49,288 nt of DNA from SM23-32 sp964434535. Its GTDB lineage: Bacteria; Planctomycetota; Brocadiia; SM23-32. The stretch covers positions 1-49,288 of the forward strand of contig CAYSWA010000017.1 of assembly GCA_964434535.1 (NCBI GenBank), given 5' to 3'. The notes under the pieces were generated by a model, which saw only the letters and a program-made list of their open reading frames with translations, had not been told where the DNA came from and did not search any database. Shown piece by piece: positions 23,890 through 31,633 of this stretch. The stretch's first letter is position 1, and each line of letters begins with the position of its first letter. The position numbers and the translations under genes are program-made.

Positions 23890-24408
23890 ATGGCGCGCGA
23901 GAGGGGATTTCACGGCGTCGGGCCGCTTGTGGGCGCCATAGCGGGGGCCTACTTCGCCCTCGCGCTCCTGGCAAGCGCCCTGTGGGCGCAGCTCTTCGCC
24001 GTGAACGCGCTGCCGGCCGTGTGGCGCCTGGCGGCCGCCTGCCTCGTCCTGGCGGCGGGCATTCCGCTGTTCCTGCGCGCGGGCAGCGCGGCCCGGCGGG
24101 CCTACCGCAAGGGCAGGCTCGCCACCGAGGGCCCCTACGCCGTCTGCCGTCACCCCGTCTACGCCTCGGCGCTGGTTCTGATCTTTGGGACCTGCCTGCT
24201 GTTCAGCTCGTGGCTGGTCTGGGCGACGCCGGCCGTCGCCTACGCGGCCATGCGCATCCTGGTGCGGCGGGAGGAGCGCCGGCTACAGGAGGAGTTCGGG
24301 CGGCGCTACGCCGAATACCGCCGGCGGGTCAACGCGTTCTTCCCCACGCTTCGGAGGCCCGCTCAGCGGCCGGGCGGGGGGCCGGCGGGCGGGTCGGAGC
24401 GCTCGTAG
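23890..24408 (+). CDS. Isoprenylcysteine carboxyl methyltransferase-type membrane protein
   Basis: A 172-residue membrane protein with about four helices. It has the family's SAM-binding signature TEGPYAVCRHPVYAS and the C-terminal stretch EERRLQEEFGRRYAEYRRRVNAFFP. Bacterial members (ICMT/PEMT-like) methylate small lipids or unknown acceptors. AGGAGG lies a few bases before the ATG at 23890. Its last 46 bases overlap the convergent creatininase-family gene on the other strand; residues after about 160 are Gly/Pro-rich and may be dispensable. Confidence 0.82.
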   Translation: MARERGFHGVGPLVGAIAGAYFALALLASALWAQLFAVNALPAVWRLAAACLVLAAGIPLFLRAGSAARRAYRKGRLATEGPYAVCRHPVYASALVLIFGTCLLFSSWLVWATPAVAYAAMRILVRREERRLQEEFGRRYAEYRRRVNAFFPTLRRPAQRPGGGPAGGSERS

Positions 24409-25181
24409 AACTCCCGCTGGAGCTCGCCGGTCCGCTCGTCCGCCTTGATCGCGCGCATCTGGCGCACCACCTTCCCGACGCAGGCGCGGAACATGAAGGC
24501 GCCCTTCTCGGCGCTCGCCCCGCGCGCGTCGCCGGCGTAGTGGGTCGGGTGGTCGCCATACCAGCTTATGCTCGTGCTCAGGCCGGGCAGGCCCTCCATG
24601 TGCCCGCGCGAGAGGCCGTCGTCGGCCTCGGGGACCAGGTCCATCTCCACCAGCTCCGGGCGCAGGTGGAGCAGGACGCTGGTCTCCATCTCGTCGGCGT
24701 GGCCGCCGTAGTCGCTGGCGCGCATCTCGTGCCAGCGCCGGCGGTCCTCGCCCTCCATCACGTAGTAGTCGGTGGAGTAGACGACGTAGTCGCGCGGCTC
24801 CTCCAGCAGGCTGCGCAGCAGGAAGTGGATCAGGCTCTCGTTGCCGCCGTGGCCGTTGCAGATCAGGATCTTGCGCAGGCCGTTGCGGGCGATCTCGTCG
24901 CAGGTCGCCTCCAGCAGCGGCAGGATCAGGCGGCGGGTCAGCGCGACGGTGCCGCCGTAGTGGCGGGCGGTGTAGATCTTGCCCCAGTAGTAGGAGGGGA
25001 AGACGACGGCCGGCTCCTCCTCGGCGGCGGCGCGGGCGACGGCGTCGGCCACGATCTGGTCGGTGCCGAGCGGCAGGTGGGGACCGTGCCGCTCGATGCA
25101 CCCGGCCGGCAGCAGGCAGAGGCCGCCGGCGGCCCGGGCGGCGTCCTCAAAGTCACCGGAGCGCAGGTCGGTCCAGAGCAT
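24363..25181 (-). CDS. Creatininase-family amidohydrolase
   Basis: A 272-residue metal-dependent hydrolase of the creatininase/MftE/FAPy-deformylase family. Metal-site motifs: PAGCIERHGPHLPLGTDQ (Glu30, His32, Asp41) and ICNGHGGNE further on, plus SDYGGHADEMETS. The family opens cyclic or formamide amides; the substrate here is unknown. The start is the ATG at 25181, right after a copy of the heptamer repeat. The first three codons (ATGCTCTGG) and the 13 bases before them nearly match the EamA gene start. The 3' end overlaps the methyltransferase gene by 46 bases, tail to tail. Confidence 0.88.
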   Translation of the reverse strand: MLWTDLRSGDFEDAARAAGGLCLLPAGCIERHGPHLPLGTDQIVADAVARAAAEEEPAVVFPSYYWGKIYTARHYGGTVALTRRLILPLLEATCDEIARNGLRKILICNGHGGNESLIHFLLRSLLEEPRDYVVYSTDYYVMEGEDRRRWHEMRASDYGGHADEMETSVLLHLRPELVEMDLVPEADDGLSRGHMEGLPGLSTSISWYGDHPTHYAGDARGASAEKGAFMFRACVGKVVRQMRAIKADERTGELQREFYERSDPPAGPPPGR

Positions 25182-25187
25182 GGGGGC

Positions 25188-25214
25188 CTCGTTGCTCGTT
25201 GTTCGTTGCTCGTG
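25188..25214 (-). repeat. 7-bp tandem repeat (CGARCAA), locus B
   Basis: Read on the minus strand it is CACGAGCAACGAACAACGAG and onwards, ending seven bases before the creatininase-family ATG. Same unit as loci A and C. Confidence 0.75.
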
Positions 25215-25237
25215 CGGCCCGGTACGCCCGGTCGCTC

Positions 25238-25684
25238 TCAGAAGTCGGCGCCGGGCACTTCGTCGATCTCGTAGCCCGGCTCCTGCTCCCAAGCGGCGGA
25301 CCTGTTGTCCAGGATCTTCCGACGCAGGCCGGCCAGCATCTTCTCGATAGCGACGGTCGTCCGCAAATGCCGCTCGGACCTCTCCGCGCTGAGGAGTCCC
25401 GCGTCCCGCGCTTTGTAGAGCCAGTTCTCCAGTTCATTGGCTTCGCCGATCGCCACGTCCAGGCAGTGGGCGAAGCGCTTCCTGCTGCGGTTGAAGCCCT
25501 CGGCGATCTTGGCCCCCACGGACCCGCAGCTTCTGAGGAGCTGGTCTCCCACCACACCCAGCGCCCCGCCAATGGCTGCATCACGCAGGTCCACGACCAG
25601 GTTCAGGAACAACTGGTGCGCCTTCCGCCACACGCGCAGATCAGTGAAGTGCTTCACGGTGCTATCAACGCGATCATCTCTCAC
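25238..25684 (-). CDS. Four-helix bundle protein, 23S rRNA intervening-sequence (S23) type
   Basis: A 148-residue helical protein of the S23/IVP family: FTDLRVWRKAHQLFLNLV, LLRSCGSVGAKIAEGFNRSRKRF, ELENWLYKARDAGLL and a final helix around EKMLAGLRRKILDN. Such genes are often found inside 23S rRNA insertions or next to short repeats; the biochemical role is unclear. The GTG at 25684 is favoured (AAGGA upstream). A longer frame to 25762 would translate heptamer repeat C into LLVARCSLLV, which is not part of the domain. It follows gatB in the same direction. Confidence 0.8.
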   Translation of the reverse strand: MRDDRVDSTVKHFTDLRVWRKAHQLFLNLVVDLRDAAIGGALGVVGDQLLRSCGSVGAKIAEGFNRSRKRFAHCLDVAIGEANELENWLYKARDAGLLSAERSERHLRTTVAIEKMLAGLRRKILDNRSAAWEQEPGYEIDEVPGADF

Positions 25685-25720
25685 CGGGGTTTCCTTCCGT
25701 CTTGTGCGCGCCGCGTGCCG

Positions 25721-25752
25721 CACGAGCAACGAACACCGAGCAACGAGCAACG
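25721..25752 (+). repeat. 7-bp tandem repeat (CGARCAA), locus C
   Basis: About four units with one change (GAACACC), between gatB and the four-helix bundle gene. It lies in the opposite orientation to those two genes. Confidence 0.7.
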
Positions 25753-25758
25753 CCGTTC

Positions 25759-27195
25759 TCATCCCGTCAGTCTCTCGCGCAGCAGCTCGATGGCGAGTTG
25801 GGGGTCGGCCTTGCCGCGGGTGGCGCGCATGACCTGGCCCATCAGGGCCTTCAAGGCGGCCTCCTTCCCGCCCAGGTAGTCCTTGACGGCCTGCGGGTTC
25901 TCCGCGATCACCCGCTCGATCACCGGCGCCAGCTCGCCCGTGTCGCTCACCTGCTCCAGGCCCATCTCGGCGACCAGCTCGGCGGCGGGCCTGCCGGTCT
26001 CGGCCATCTTCGCCATCACGTCGCGCGCGGCCTGCTGGCCGACCTTGCCCGCCTCCAGCAGGCGCACCAGCTCGGCCAGCCGCTCCGGGCCGACCTCAAG
26101 CTCCTCGATGCCGATGCCCCGCTCGTTCAGCACGCGGAGCACCTCGTTGATGAGCCAGTTGGCGATGCTCGTTGGCGCGTTGTAGTGCTCAACCGCGGCC
26201 TCGAAGTAGTCCGCCAACTCGCGCGTGTCAGTCAGCAGGCTCGCGTTGTACTCGCTCAGGCCGTATTGCTCCTGGAAGCGTCGCCGGCGGGCCAGGGGCA
26301 GCTCGGGCACGCTCGCCGCCACCCGGCCCATCGTCTCGTCGTCGATCTCGACCGGCAGCAGGTCCGGCTCGGGGAAGTAGCGGTAGTCCTGCGCCTCCTC
26401 CTTGGACCTCATGCGGGCGGTGCGCTCGCGCGCCTCGTCCCAGAGCCGCGTCTCCTGCCCCACGGCCTCGCCGGCGGCGAGGGCGCGGCCCTGGCGCCGG
26501 ATCTCCCATTCGAGGGCGCCGCGCACGGCCTTCATCGAGTTGAGGTTCTTGATCTCCACGCGCGCGCCGAGCCCCTCGCTGCCGGCCTGGCGCATGCTAA
26601 TGCTCGCCTCGAAGCGCAGCGAGCCCTCCTGCATCTTGCAGTCGGAGACCTCCGTGTAGAGCAGCACCTGGCGGAGGGCCTGCATGTAGGCGTCGGCCTC
26701 CTGCACCCCGTGCATGTCCGGCGCGCTGACGACCTCCAGCAGCGGGGTGCCGGCGCGGTTCAGGTCGACCAGGCTGTAGTCGGCGCCGGGCGCCTCGGCG
26801 TGCACGTTCTTGCCGGCGTCCTCTTCGAGGTGGACGTTGAGGATGCCGACGCGGCGGGTCTCGCCGTCCACGGCGATCTCGAGGGTGCCGTCCACGCCGA
26901 GGTTGGCGTAGTTCTGGCTGATCTGGTAGTTCTTGGGCAGGTCGGGGTAGTAGTAGTTCTTGCGGTCGAAGAAGGTGGTGCGGTTGATGGTGCAGCCGAG
27001 CGCGAGCGCGGCGCGCAGGGCGAGCTCGAACGCCTCGCCGTTCAGCACGGGCAGCACGCCGGGCATCCCCAGGCAGACGGGGCAGGTCTGCGTGTTGGGC
27101 GGCTCGCCGAAGCGCGTGCTGCACCCGCACCAGAGCTTGCTCTGGGTGAGCAGCTCGGCGTGGGTCTCCAGCCCGATGACCGGTTCGTAGTCCAT
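25759..27195 (-). CDS. gatB: Asp-tRNA(Asn)/Glu-tRNA(Gln) amidotransferase subunit B
   Basis: A 478-residue GatB, which binds mischarged Glu-tRNA(Gln) or Asp-tRNA(Asn) and activates the acyl group for amidation by GatA. Seen: YEPVIGLETHAEL, the zinc-site cysteines in WCGCSTRFGEPPNTQTCPVCLG, GMPGVLPVLN, KNYYYPDLPKNYQISQ, LEEDAGK, DLNRAGTPLLEVV and the C-terminal YqeY-like tail (DPQLAIELLRERL). Length is normal. The ATG at 27195 lies seven bases after the -10 element of a good promoter, so the mRNA appears leaderless. gatA is at 33268-34755 on the same strand, in a different transcript; gatC was not found. Confidence 0.96.
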   Translation of the reverse strand: MDYEPVIGLETHAELLTQSKLWCGCSTRFGEPPNTQTCPVCLGMPGVLPVLNGEAFELALRAALALGCTINRTTFFDRKNYYYPDLPKNYQISQNYANLGVDGTLEIAVDGETRRVGILNVHLEEDAGKNVHAEAPGADYSLVDLNRAGTPLLEVVSAPDMHGVQEADAYMQALRQVLLYTEVSDCKMQEGSLRFEASISMRQAGSEGLGARVEIKNLNSMKAVRGALEWEIRRQGRALAAGEAVGQETRLWDEARERTARMRSKEEAQDYRYFPEPDLLPVEIDDETMGRVAASVPELPLARRRRFQEQYGLSEYNASLLTDTRELADYFEAAVEHYNAPTSIANWLINEVLRVLNERGIGIEELEVGPERLAELVRLLEAGKVGQQAARDVMAKMAETGRPAAELVAEMGLEQVSDTGELAPVIERVIAENPQAVKDYLGGKEAALKALMGQVMRATRGKADPQLAIELLRERLTG

Positions 27196-27202
27196 GGCAG
27201 GC

Positions 27203-27231
27203 AATGTACCGGCGCCGCCGGCGGGGGTCAA
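27203..27231 (-). promoter_or_regulatory. gatB promoter, giving a leaderless transcript
   Basis: On the minus strand TTGACC, 17 bases, TACATT, then seven bases (GCCTGCC) and the gatB ATG. No ribosome-binding site fits between them. Confidence 0.7.
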
Positions 27232-27250
27232 ACGGCGGGCGCCGGGGGCG

Positions 27251-29122
27251 CTACTCGATGGGGAAGCTGCGGCAGACGCCGCAGAGGGGGCACTCGCCGG
27301 TGCGGCAGTCGGGGGTGAACTCCTCGCGGAACGCCTTCTGCCGCTCGCGCAAAAGGAACTCCTTCGTCACCCCGAAGTCCACGTGGTCCCAGGGCAGCAG
27401 CTCGTCCTGCGCGCGCTCGCGCCCGGCGTAGAACTCCATTGAGAGGCCGTCCGCCTCGAACGCCTCCTGCCAGCGGGCAAAGCAGAAGTGCTCTGTCCAG
27501 GCGTCGAACTGCTGGCCGGCCTGCCACGCGCGCCGCACGACGCGGCCGAGCCGGCGGTCGCCCCGCGCCAGCGCCGCCTCCAGGCGGCTGACCTCCGCGT
27601 CGTGGAAGCTGTAGCGCACGCTGCGCATCCGCGCCTTCTCCAGCACCAGTTCCCGCGCCTCGCGCAGGTAGTCGAGCGGGGCCATCGGTTCCCACTGGAA
27701 GGGCGTGTGCGGCTTCGGCACGAACGGGGCGATGCTGACGTTGACCCGCCCCGGCCCGCCGCCGCTCTCCCGCCGGGCGCGGCTGACCTGCTCGCTCAGC
27801 TCCACGATGGCGGCCACGTCCTCGGGCGTCTCGGTGGGCAGCCCGATCATGAAGTAGAGCTTGATGCCGCGCCAGCCGGCGGCGTAGGCGGCGCGCGCGC
27901 CCTCCAGCAGTTCCCGGTCGGTCACGTTCTTGTTGATGACGCGCCGCAGCCGCTCGGTGGCCGCCTCGGGCGCCACGGTCAGCCCGCTCTTGCGCACGGC
28001 GCCGACGGCCTCGGGCACGAGCGTGAGCTGGTCGTCCACGCGCAGGCTGGAAAGGGAGAGGCCGATGCCGCGCGGCTCGGCGAAGGCGTTCATCTCCTCC
28101 AGCAGTTCCTCGAAGCGGGGGTAGTCGCTGGAGGAGAGCGAGGCGAGGGCGACCTCACTGTGGCCGGTCTTCTCGTACGCCTCGCGGGCCAGCTCCACCA
28201 GTTGGCTGACCGGCCGGGCGCGCACCGGGCGGCGCAGCATGCCCGCCTGGCAGAAGCGGCAGCCGCGCGTGCAGCCCCGCATGATCTCCAGCGAGATGCG
28301 GTCGTGCACCGTCTCCACCAGCGGCACGAGCAGGTCGGCCGGGAAGTGGGCCTCGGCCAGGCTCGCGACCTTGGCGGCCCGCACGCGCTCGGGCAGGCCC
28401 TCGGCGGTGGGCCGCAGCCGGGCGAGCGTGCCGTCGTCGTTGTAGGCCGGCGCGTAGTGGGCCGGGGCGTAGAGGCCGGTGATCGACCGTGCCGCCTCGA
28501 GGATGATCCGCTCGCGGGGCCATCCCTGCGCCTTCGCCCGGCGCACGAGGCGGGCGAACTCGACGACGGCCTCCTCGCCGTCGCCGGCGAAGAACAGGTC
28601 GATGAACTCGGCCATCGGCTCCGGCACGGCCGCGCCGGGGCCGCCGGCGATGACGATCGGGTCGGGCGGCCCGCGGCCGGTGCTCTCGAGGGGGATGCCG
28701 GCGAGGTCGAGCATGGCGAGCACGTTCGTGTAGAGCAGCTCGTACTGGAGGCTGAAGCCGACCACGTCGAAGCGGCGCACGGGCCGGAAGCTCTCCAGGG
28801 CGTAGAGGGGCAGGCCGTGCTCGCGCATCCGCTCCGCCATGTCGGGCCAGGCCGCGTAGGCCCGTTCGGCGGCGGCCCAGTCGAGGCCGTTCAGGATCGA
28901 GTAGAGGATCTGGATGCCGAGGTGCGACATGCCTACCTCGTAGACGTCCGGGAACAGCAGGGCGAAGCGGACCTCGACCCCGGCCGGGTCCTTGCGCACG
29001 GCGTTCGTCTCGCCGCCGACGTAGCGGCCCGGCTTCTCGACGTAGGGCAGCACGTCGCGCTGGAGGACGGCGTGGACCTCGTCGGGATCGGTGACGATGC
29101 GGGGCATGTGCGGGCTCGCCAT
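27251..29122 (-). CDS. B12-binding-type radical SAM protein (TIGR03960-like)
   Basis: A 623-residue radical SAM protein. The N-terminal part has a B12-binding-like Rossmann layout (FALLFPDVYEVGMSHLGIQILY, DVVGFSLQYEL, IAGGPGAAVPEP). The radical SAM cluster motif is RGCTRGCRFC (Cys284, 288, 291), followed by SLSSLRVDDQL, GLTVAPEAATERLRRVINK and KLYFMIGLPTET. The end is cysteine-rich (CRTGECPLCGVC). Members are often fused to or beside a DUF2344 partner, which I do not see here. Target unknown. ATGs at 29122 and 29107 are both possible; neither has a good ribosome site. gatB lies downstream on the same strand with its own promoter. Confidence 0.88.
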   Translation of the reverse strand: MASPHMPRIVTDPDEVHAVLQRDVLPYVEKPGRYVGGETNAVRKDPAGVEVRFALLFPDVYEVGMSHLGIQILYSILNGLDWAAAERAYAAWPDMAERMREHGLPLYALESFRPVRRFDVVGFSLQYELLYTNVLAMLDLAGIPLESTGRGPPDPIVIAGGPGAAVPEPMAEFIDLFFAGDGEEAVVEFARLVRRAKAQGWPRERIILEAARSITGLYAPAHYAPAYNDDGTLARLRPTAEGLPERVRAAKVASLAEAHFPADLLVPLVETVHDRISLEIMRGCTRGCRFCQAGMLRRPVRARPVSQLVELAREAYEKTGHSEVALASLSSSDYPRFEELLEEMNAFAEPRGIGLSLSSLRVDDQLTLVPEAVGAVRKSGLTVAPEAATERLRRVINKNVTDRELLEGARAAYAAGWRGIKLYFMIGLPTETPEDVAAIVELSEQVSRARRESGGGPGRVNVSIAPFVPKPHTPFQWEPMAPLDYLREARELVLEKARMRSVRYSFHDAEVSRLEAALARGDRRLGRVVRRAWQAGQQFDAWTEHFCFARWQEAFEADGLSMEFYAGRERAQDELLPWDHVDFGVTKEFLLRERQKAFREEFTPDCRTGECPLCGVCRSFPIE

Positions 29123-29164
29123 GGGGACGCAGCGGGGCGGCGGAGGGCACGGGGCGACCTGCGC

Positions 29165-29193
29165 ATGGTACCACAGCCGGGCGGCCTGCGCCA
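29165..29193 (-). promoter_or_regulatory. Weak candidate promoter of the radical SAM gene
   Basis: On the minus strand TGGCGC, 17 bases, TACCAT. The -35 is poor; position and spacing are right. It is divergent from the promoter at 29202-29230. Confidence 0.4.
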
Positions 29194-29201
29194 CCGACGG
29201 C

Positions 29202-29230
29202 TTGCTTCGCGGGCGGGCCACGCGTACAAT
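29202..29230 (+). promoter_or_regulatory. Promoter of the zinc-ribbon/GHMP-like gene pair
   Basis: TTGCTT, 17 bases, TACAAT, 20 bases before the ATG at 29250. Confidence 0.65.
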
Positions 29231-29249
29231 GGCGCACGGAGGTTTGGAG

Positions 29250-29834
29250 ATGCCGGCAGGCCGGGCCCTGGAAGAGTGCGCGGAGGTTCAGTGCATCTGC
29301 GGGAAAGTGGTCCGCCTCGAGCCGGAGCTGATGGGCCGCATCATCCCGTGCCGCCACTGCGGGCGCTACCTGCGCCCCGCCCTCCAGTTCCTGATGGCCG
29401 ACCAGGACTACGCCCCGAACATCACGGCCCAGTGCACGTGCGGCCACTTCGTGGTGGCGCCGGCCGACGCGGCGGGCAAGCGGGCGCGCTGCAAGGTCTG
29501 CCGCACACATCTCATCATGCCGCGCCCGGTGATGAAGTTCGACACCGAGCCCTTCGTGCGCGTGCCGCGCAAAGTGCTTCAGAGCAGCCTCCGCCGCGAC
29601 GAGGGGGCCAGGGACAGGGCGTCGGAGGAGATGGGGCGGCTCAAGACGGCCGCCCACGCCGGGCGCATCACCCTGGGGCCCGGCCAGCGCATCTGCGTCA
29701 ACCCCGACTGCGGAGCGCTGCTGCCGATGCGCGCCGGCGTCTGCCCCAAGTGCGGGACCAACCGCATCACCGGCGAGCGCTACGAGGGCCCCGGCCCCGA
29801 GGCCGACCCCTCCGGCAGGTGGCACGAGGTCTGA
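29250..29834 (+). CDS. Triple zinc-ribbon protein of unknown function
   Basis: A 194-residue soluble protein with three CxxC/CxC pairs that look like zinc ribbons: CICGKVVRLEP with CRHCGRYL, CTCGHFVVAP with CKVC, and CVNPDCGALLP with CPKCGTNR. The middle (about 85-145) is basic and helical. Small proteins of this type are common in planctomycetes and have no assigned role. GGAGG and a second GGAG precede the ATG at 29250. The next gene starts 45 bases later with its own strong ribosome site, so the two are probably co-transcribed. Confidence 0.8.
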   Translation: MPAGRALEECAEVQCICGKVVRLEPELMGRIIPCRHCGRYLRPALQFLMADQDYAPNITAQCTCGHFVVAPADAAGKRARCKVCRTHLIMPRPVMKFDTEPFVRVPRKVLQSSLRRDEGARDRASEEMGRLKTAAHAGRITLGPGQRICVNPDCGALLPMRAGVCPKCGTNRITGERYEGPGPEADPSGRWHEV

Positions 29835-29879
29835 GGCCGCTCTACCGCCCCTGAATCGGTCAACCGGCAGGAGGTGCAC

Positions 29880-31052
29880 GTGTCTCCCCTGATCGCCCTC
29901 GAACAGCACGAGTGGACGCAGTTCAGCGTGCCCCACAGCCTCTGCCTGGTCGGCGAGCTCCAGCACCTGCTCGGCGCCGGGTCCCTCTCGCTCGCCACCA
30001 ACCTGCGGCTGGAGGCGCGCGTGGAGGCGGGCAGCGGTGCATTCCGGCTCCGCTTCGGGGGCGGCGAGCGCGACGAGACGGGCCACCTGCCGGCCGCCGG
30101 CGAGGAGGCCGCCCGGCTCGCCGTCCTCTGGGAGCGAGGGCTGGGGAAGGCGCTCGGCATCGGGCCGGAGGCGCTCGACGGGCTCCGCGTCGAACTCGAC
30201 CTGGGGCGGCTCTGGGAGCTCTGCCCGCCGCAGGTGCTCGCCGCATCGCCGGCGGCGGGCGTGGCCCTCACGGTCGCCGTGCTCGCGCATCGCGGCGAGG
30301 GCACGGAGGCGAGCGAAGTCGAGCTGGCCGACGCCGCCTGCCGGGCGCGCCGGGCCGCCCTGAGCGGGGGAGAGGGGCTGAGCGGGCTCGGGTATGCCGA
30401 CGCGCTGATGAGCGTCGGCGGCGGGGCGGGTTACGGCGCCCCCGGCGCGGAGCGGCTCAACGTCCAGACGCTTGTTCCGCCCGATTCGCTGCTGCTGGTT
30501 CTGCGGCCCGAAGCGGCCGACGGCCACACGGGGCGCGAGCGCGAGGCGGCGGTCCTCGGCGCGCTAAAGAAGATCCTCCAGGACGGGGCAGACCTCTCCG
30601 AGCGCGGGGACGCGGCCTTCGAGGCGCTCTTCGAGCGGGGCGAACGGCTGCTCGACTCCGAGGCCCTCACCATGCTCTACGGCCTGATGCGCGTGCGCCA
30701 GATGGCCGAGGAGTACCTGGAGTGCCTCGGCGACGCCGTGGTCGACAATGATCGCCTCGCCGAGATATGCGACGAGGAGAGCGCGATCCTGGCCGACTAC
30801 TTCGGCTTCCCCGCCGAGCCCTACGACGAGATCCGTTCGAGCGCTGCTGAGGCCGGCGCGCTCGGCGCCAAGCTGACGTGGGCCTTCGGCGGCTACCCGG
30901 CCGCCGTCGTCATCGCCCCCGGACGACGGGGCGAGGTGGGCGAGGCCCTGGCCCGCGCGTTTCCGCAGGTCCGCTCCCTGCTGGTGGACGTGGAGCCGAC
31001 CGGCCTGCTGCGCGGCGCCGACGAGGGCATCGCGCTCCCCTCGGACCCCTGA
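29880..31052 (+). CDS. Degenerate GHMP-kinase-like (galactokinase-like) protein
   Basis: A 390-residue protein with a GHMP-kinase layout but altered key sites. The N-terminus VPHSLCLVGELQHLLGAGSLSLATNLRL follows the galactokinase pattern (PGRVNLIGEHTDYNGG). The C-terminus GALGAKLTWAFGGYPAAVVIA follows the last GHMP motif. The ATP-loop PxGAGLSSSAA is replaced by CPPQVLAASPAAGVAL, with no serine cluster, so kinase activity is doubtful. It may be a sugar- or phosphate-binding pseudo-enzyme. The start is the GTG at 29880, five bases after AGGAGG; a GTG at 29874 overlaps that ribosome site. It converges on a lipoprotein gene, 12 bases apart. The family link is my own alignment by eye. Confidence 0.55.
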   Translation: MSPLIALEQHEWTQFSVPHSLCLVGELQHLLGAGSLSLATNLRLEARVEAGSGAFRLRFGGGERDETGHLPAAGEEAARLAVLWERGLGKALGIGPEALDGLRVELDLGRLWELCPPQVLAASPAAGVALTVAVLAHRGEGTEASEVELADAACRARRAALSGGEGLSGLGYADALMSVGGGAGYGAPGAERLNVQTLVPPDSLLLVLRPEAADGHTGREREAAVLGALKKILQDGADLSERGDAAFEALFERGERLLDSEALTMLYGLMRVRQMAEEYLECLGDAVVDNDRLAEICDEESAILADYFGFPAEPYDEIRSSAAEAGALGAKLTWAFGGYPAAVVIAPGRRGEVGEALARAFPQVRSLLVDVEPTGLLRGADEGIALPSDP

Positions 31053-31064
31053 GCACGGACGCCG

Positions 31065-31550
31065 CTACTGCTCGGCCGGCTCGGACGGGGGCGCCGGACG
31101 GTGCGCGCCCCGGGCGCTGGCCTGCACGACCGCGATGGACTGGAGCGGCAGGCTGATCACGAACGGGTATTCCTGCCGGAACTCCTCGTGCAGCCGCGCC
31201 TTGAGCAGCTCGGCCAGCTCCGGCCGCCCCCTGACCAGCAGCAGGTCGTTCTGCTCGGTCACCACCTCCCTGGCCCCGGGCGGGACCCAGCCGCCCTGCA
31301 CCTGCTCGATCAACGTGTAGCCCCCCGCCAGGCGGGCCACCTCGGCGAGCAGCTCGCCGGTCTGCTGCGCCGAGCGTTCCCCGTCGGGCAGGTAGCGCGG
31401 CAGGATGGCCATGTGGAGCAGCTCATCGCCCCTGACCTGCACGCTGATCTGCGTGGTGTGCATGTCCGTGCCGAGCATGCACCCGGGGGCCGCGAGCGCA
31501 ACGAGGGCCAGCATCAGGAGGACGCACGTTGGCCGGCTGTGCTTGCGCAT
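31065..31550 (-). CDS. Small lipoprotein of unknown function
   Basis: A 161-residue predicted lipoprotein: basic start, hydrophobic VLLMLALVALAAPG, cysteine at residue 24. The mature part contains a strand TTQISVQVRGDELLHMAILPRYL, then mixed alpha/beta sequence with DLLLVRGRPELAELLKARL and a Pro/Ala-rich tail. I do not recognise a family. GGGAGAG precedes the ATG at 31550 and a promoter lies just upstream. Its direction is opposite to the GHMP-like gene; the glycoside hydrolase gene lies upstream on the same strand. Confidence 0.75.
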   Translation of the reverse strand: MRKHSRPTCVLLMLALVALAAPGCMLGTDMHTTQISVQVRGDELLHMAILPRYLPDGERSAQQTGELLAEVARLAGGYTLIEQVQGGWVPPGAREVVTEQNDLLLVRGRPELAELLKARLHEEFRQEYPFVISLPLQSIAVVQASARGAHRPAPPSEPAEQ

Positions 31551-31583
31551 CTGCGATCTCTCCCTTGCCCGTGTTGACGGGCG

Positions 31584-31611
31584 ATGGTAACGCGCCGCCC
31601 CGGCAAGTCAA
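31584..31611 (-). promoter_or_regulatory. Promoter of the small lipoprotein gene
   Basis: On the minus strand TTGACT, 16 bases, TACCAT, about 33 bases before the ATG at 31550. Confidence 0.6.
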
Positions 31612-31633
31612 GCGCCCGGCCGACGCACTGCGG

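Noticed and set aside
22913..25752. CRISPR-like array from the repeated CGARCAA units.
   Set aside because: Units are 7 bp, contiguous and without spacers. This is a simple tandem repeat.
25685..25762. Extended N-terminus of the four-helix bundle protein starting at 25762.
   Set aside because: The extra residues (LLVARCSLLV) are a translation of heptamer repeat C and have no place in the S23 domain.
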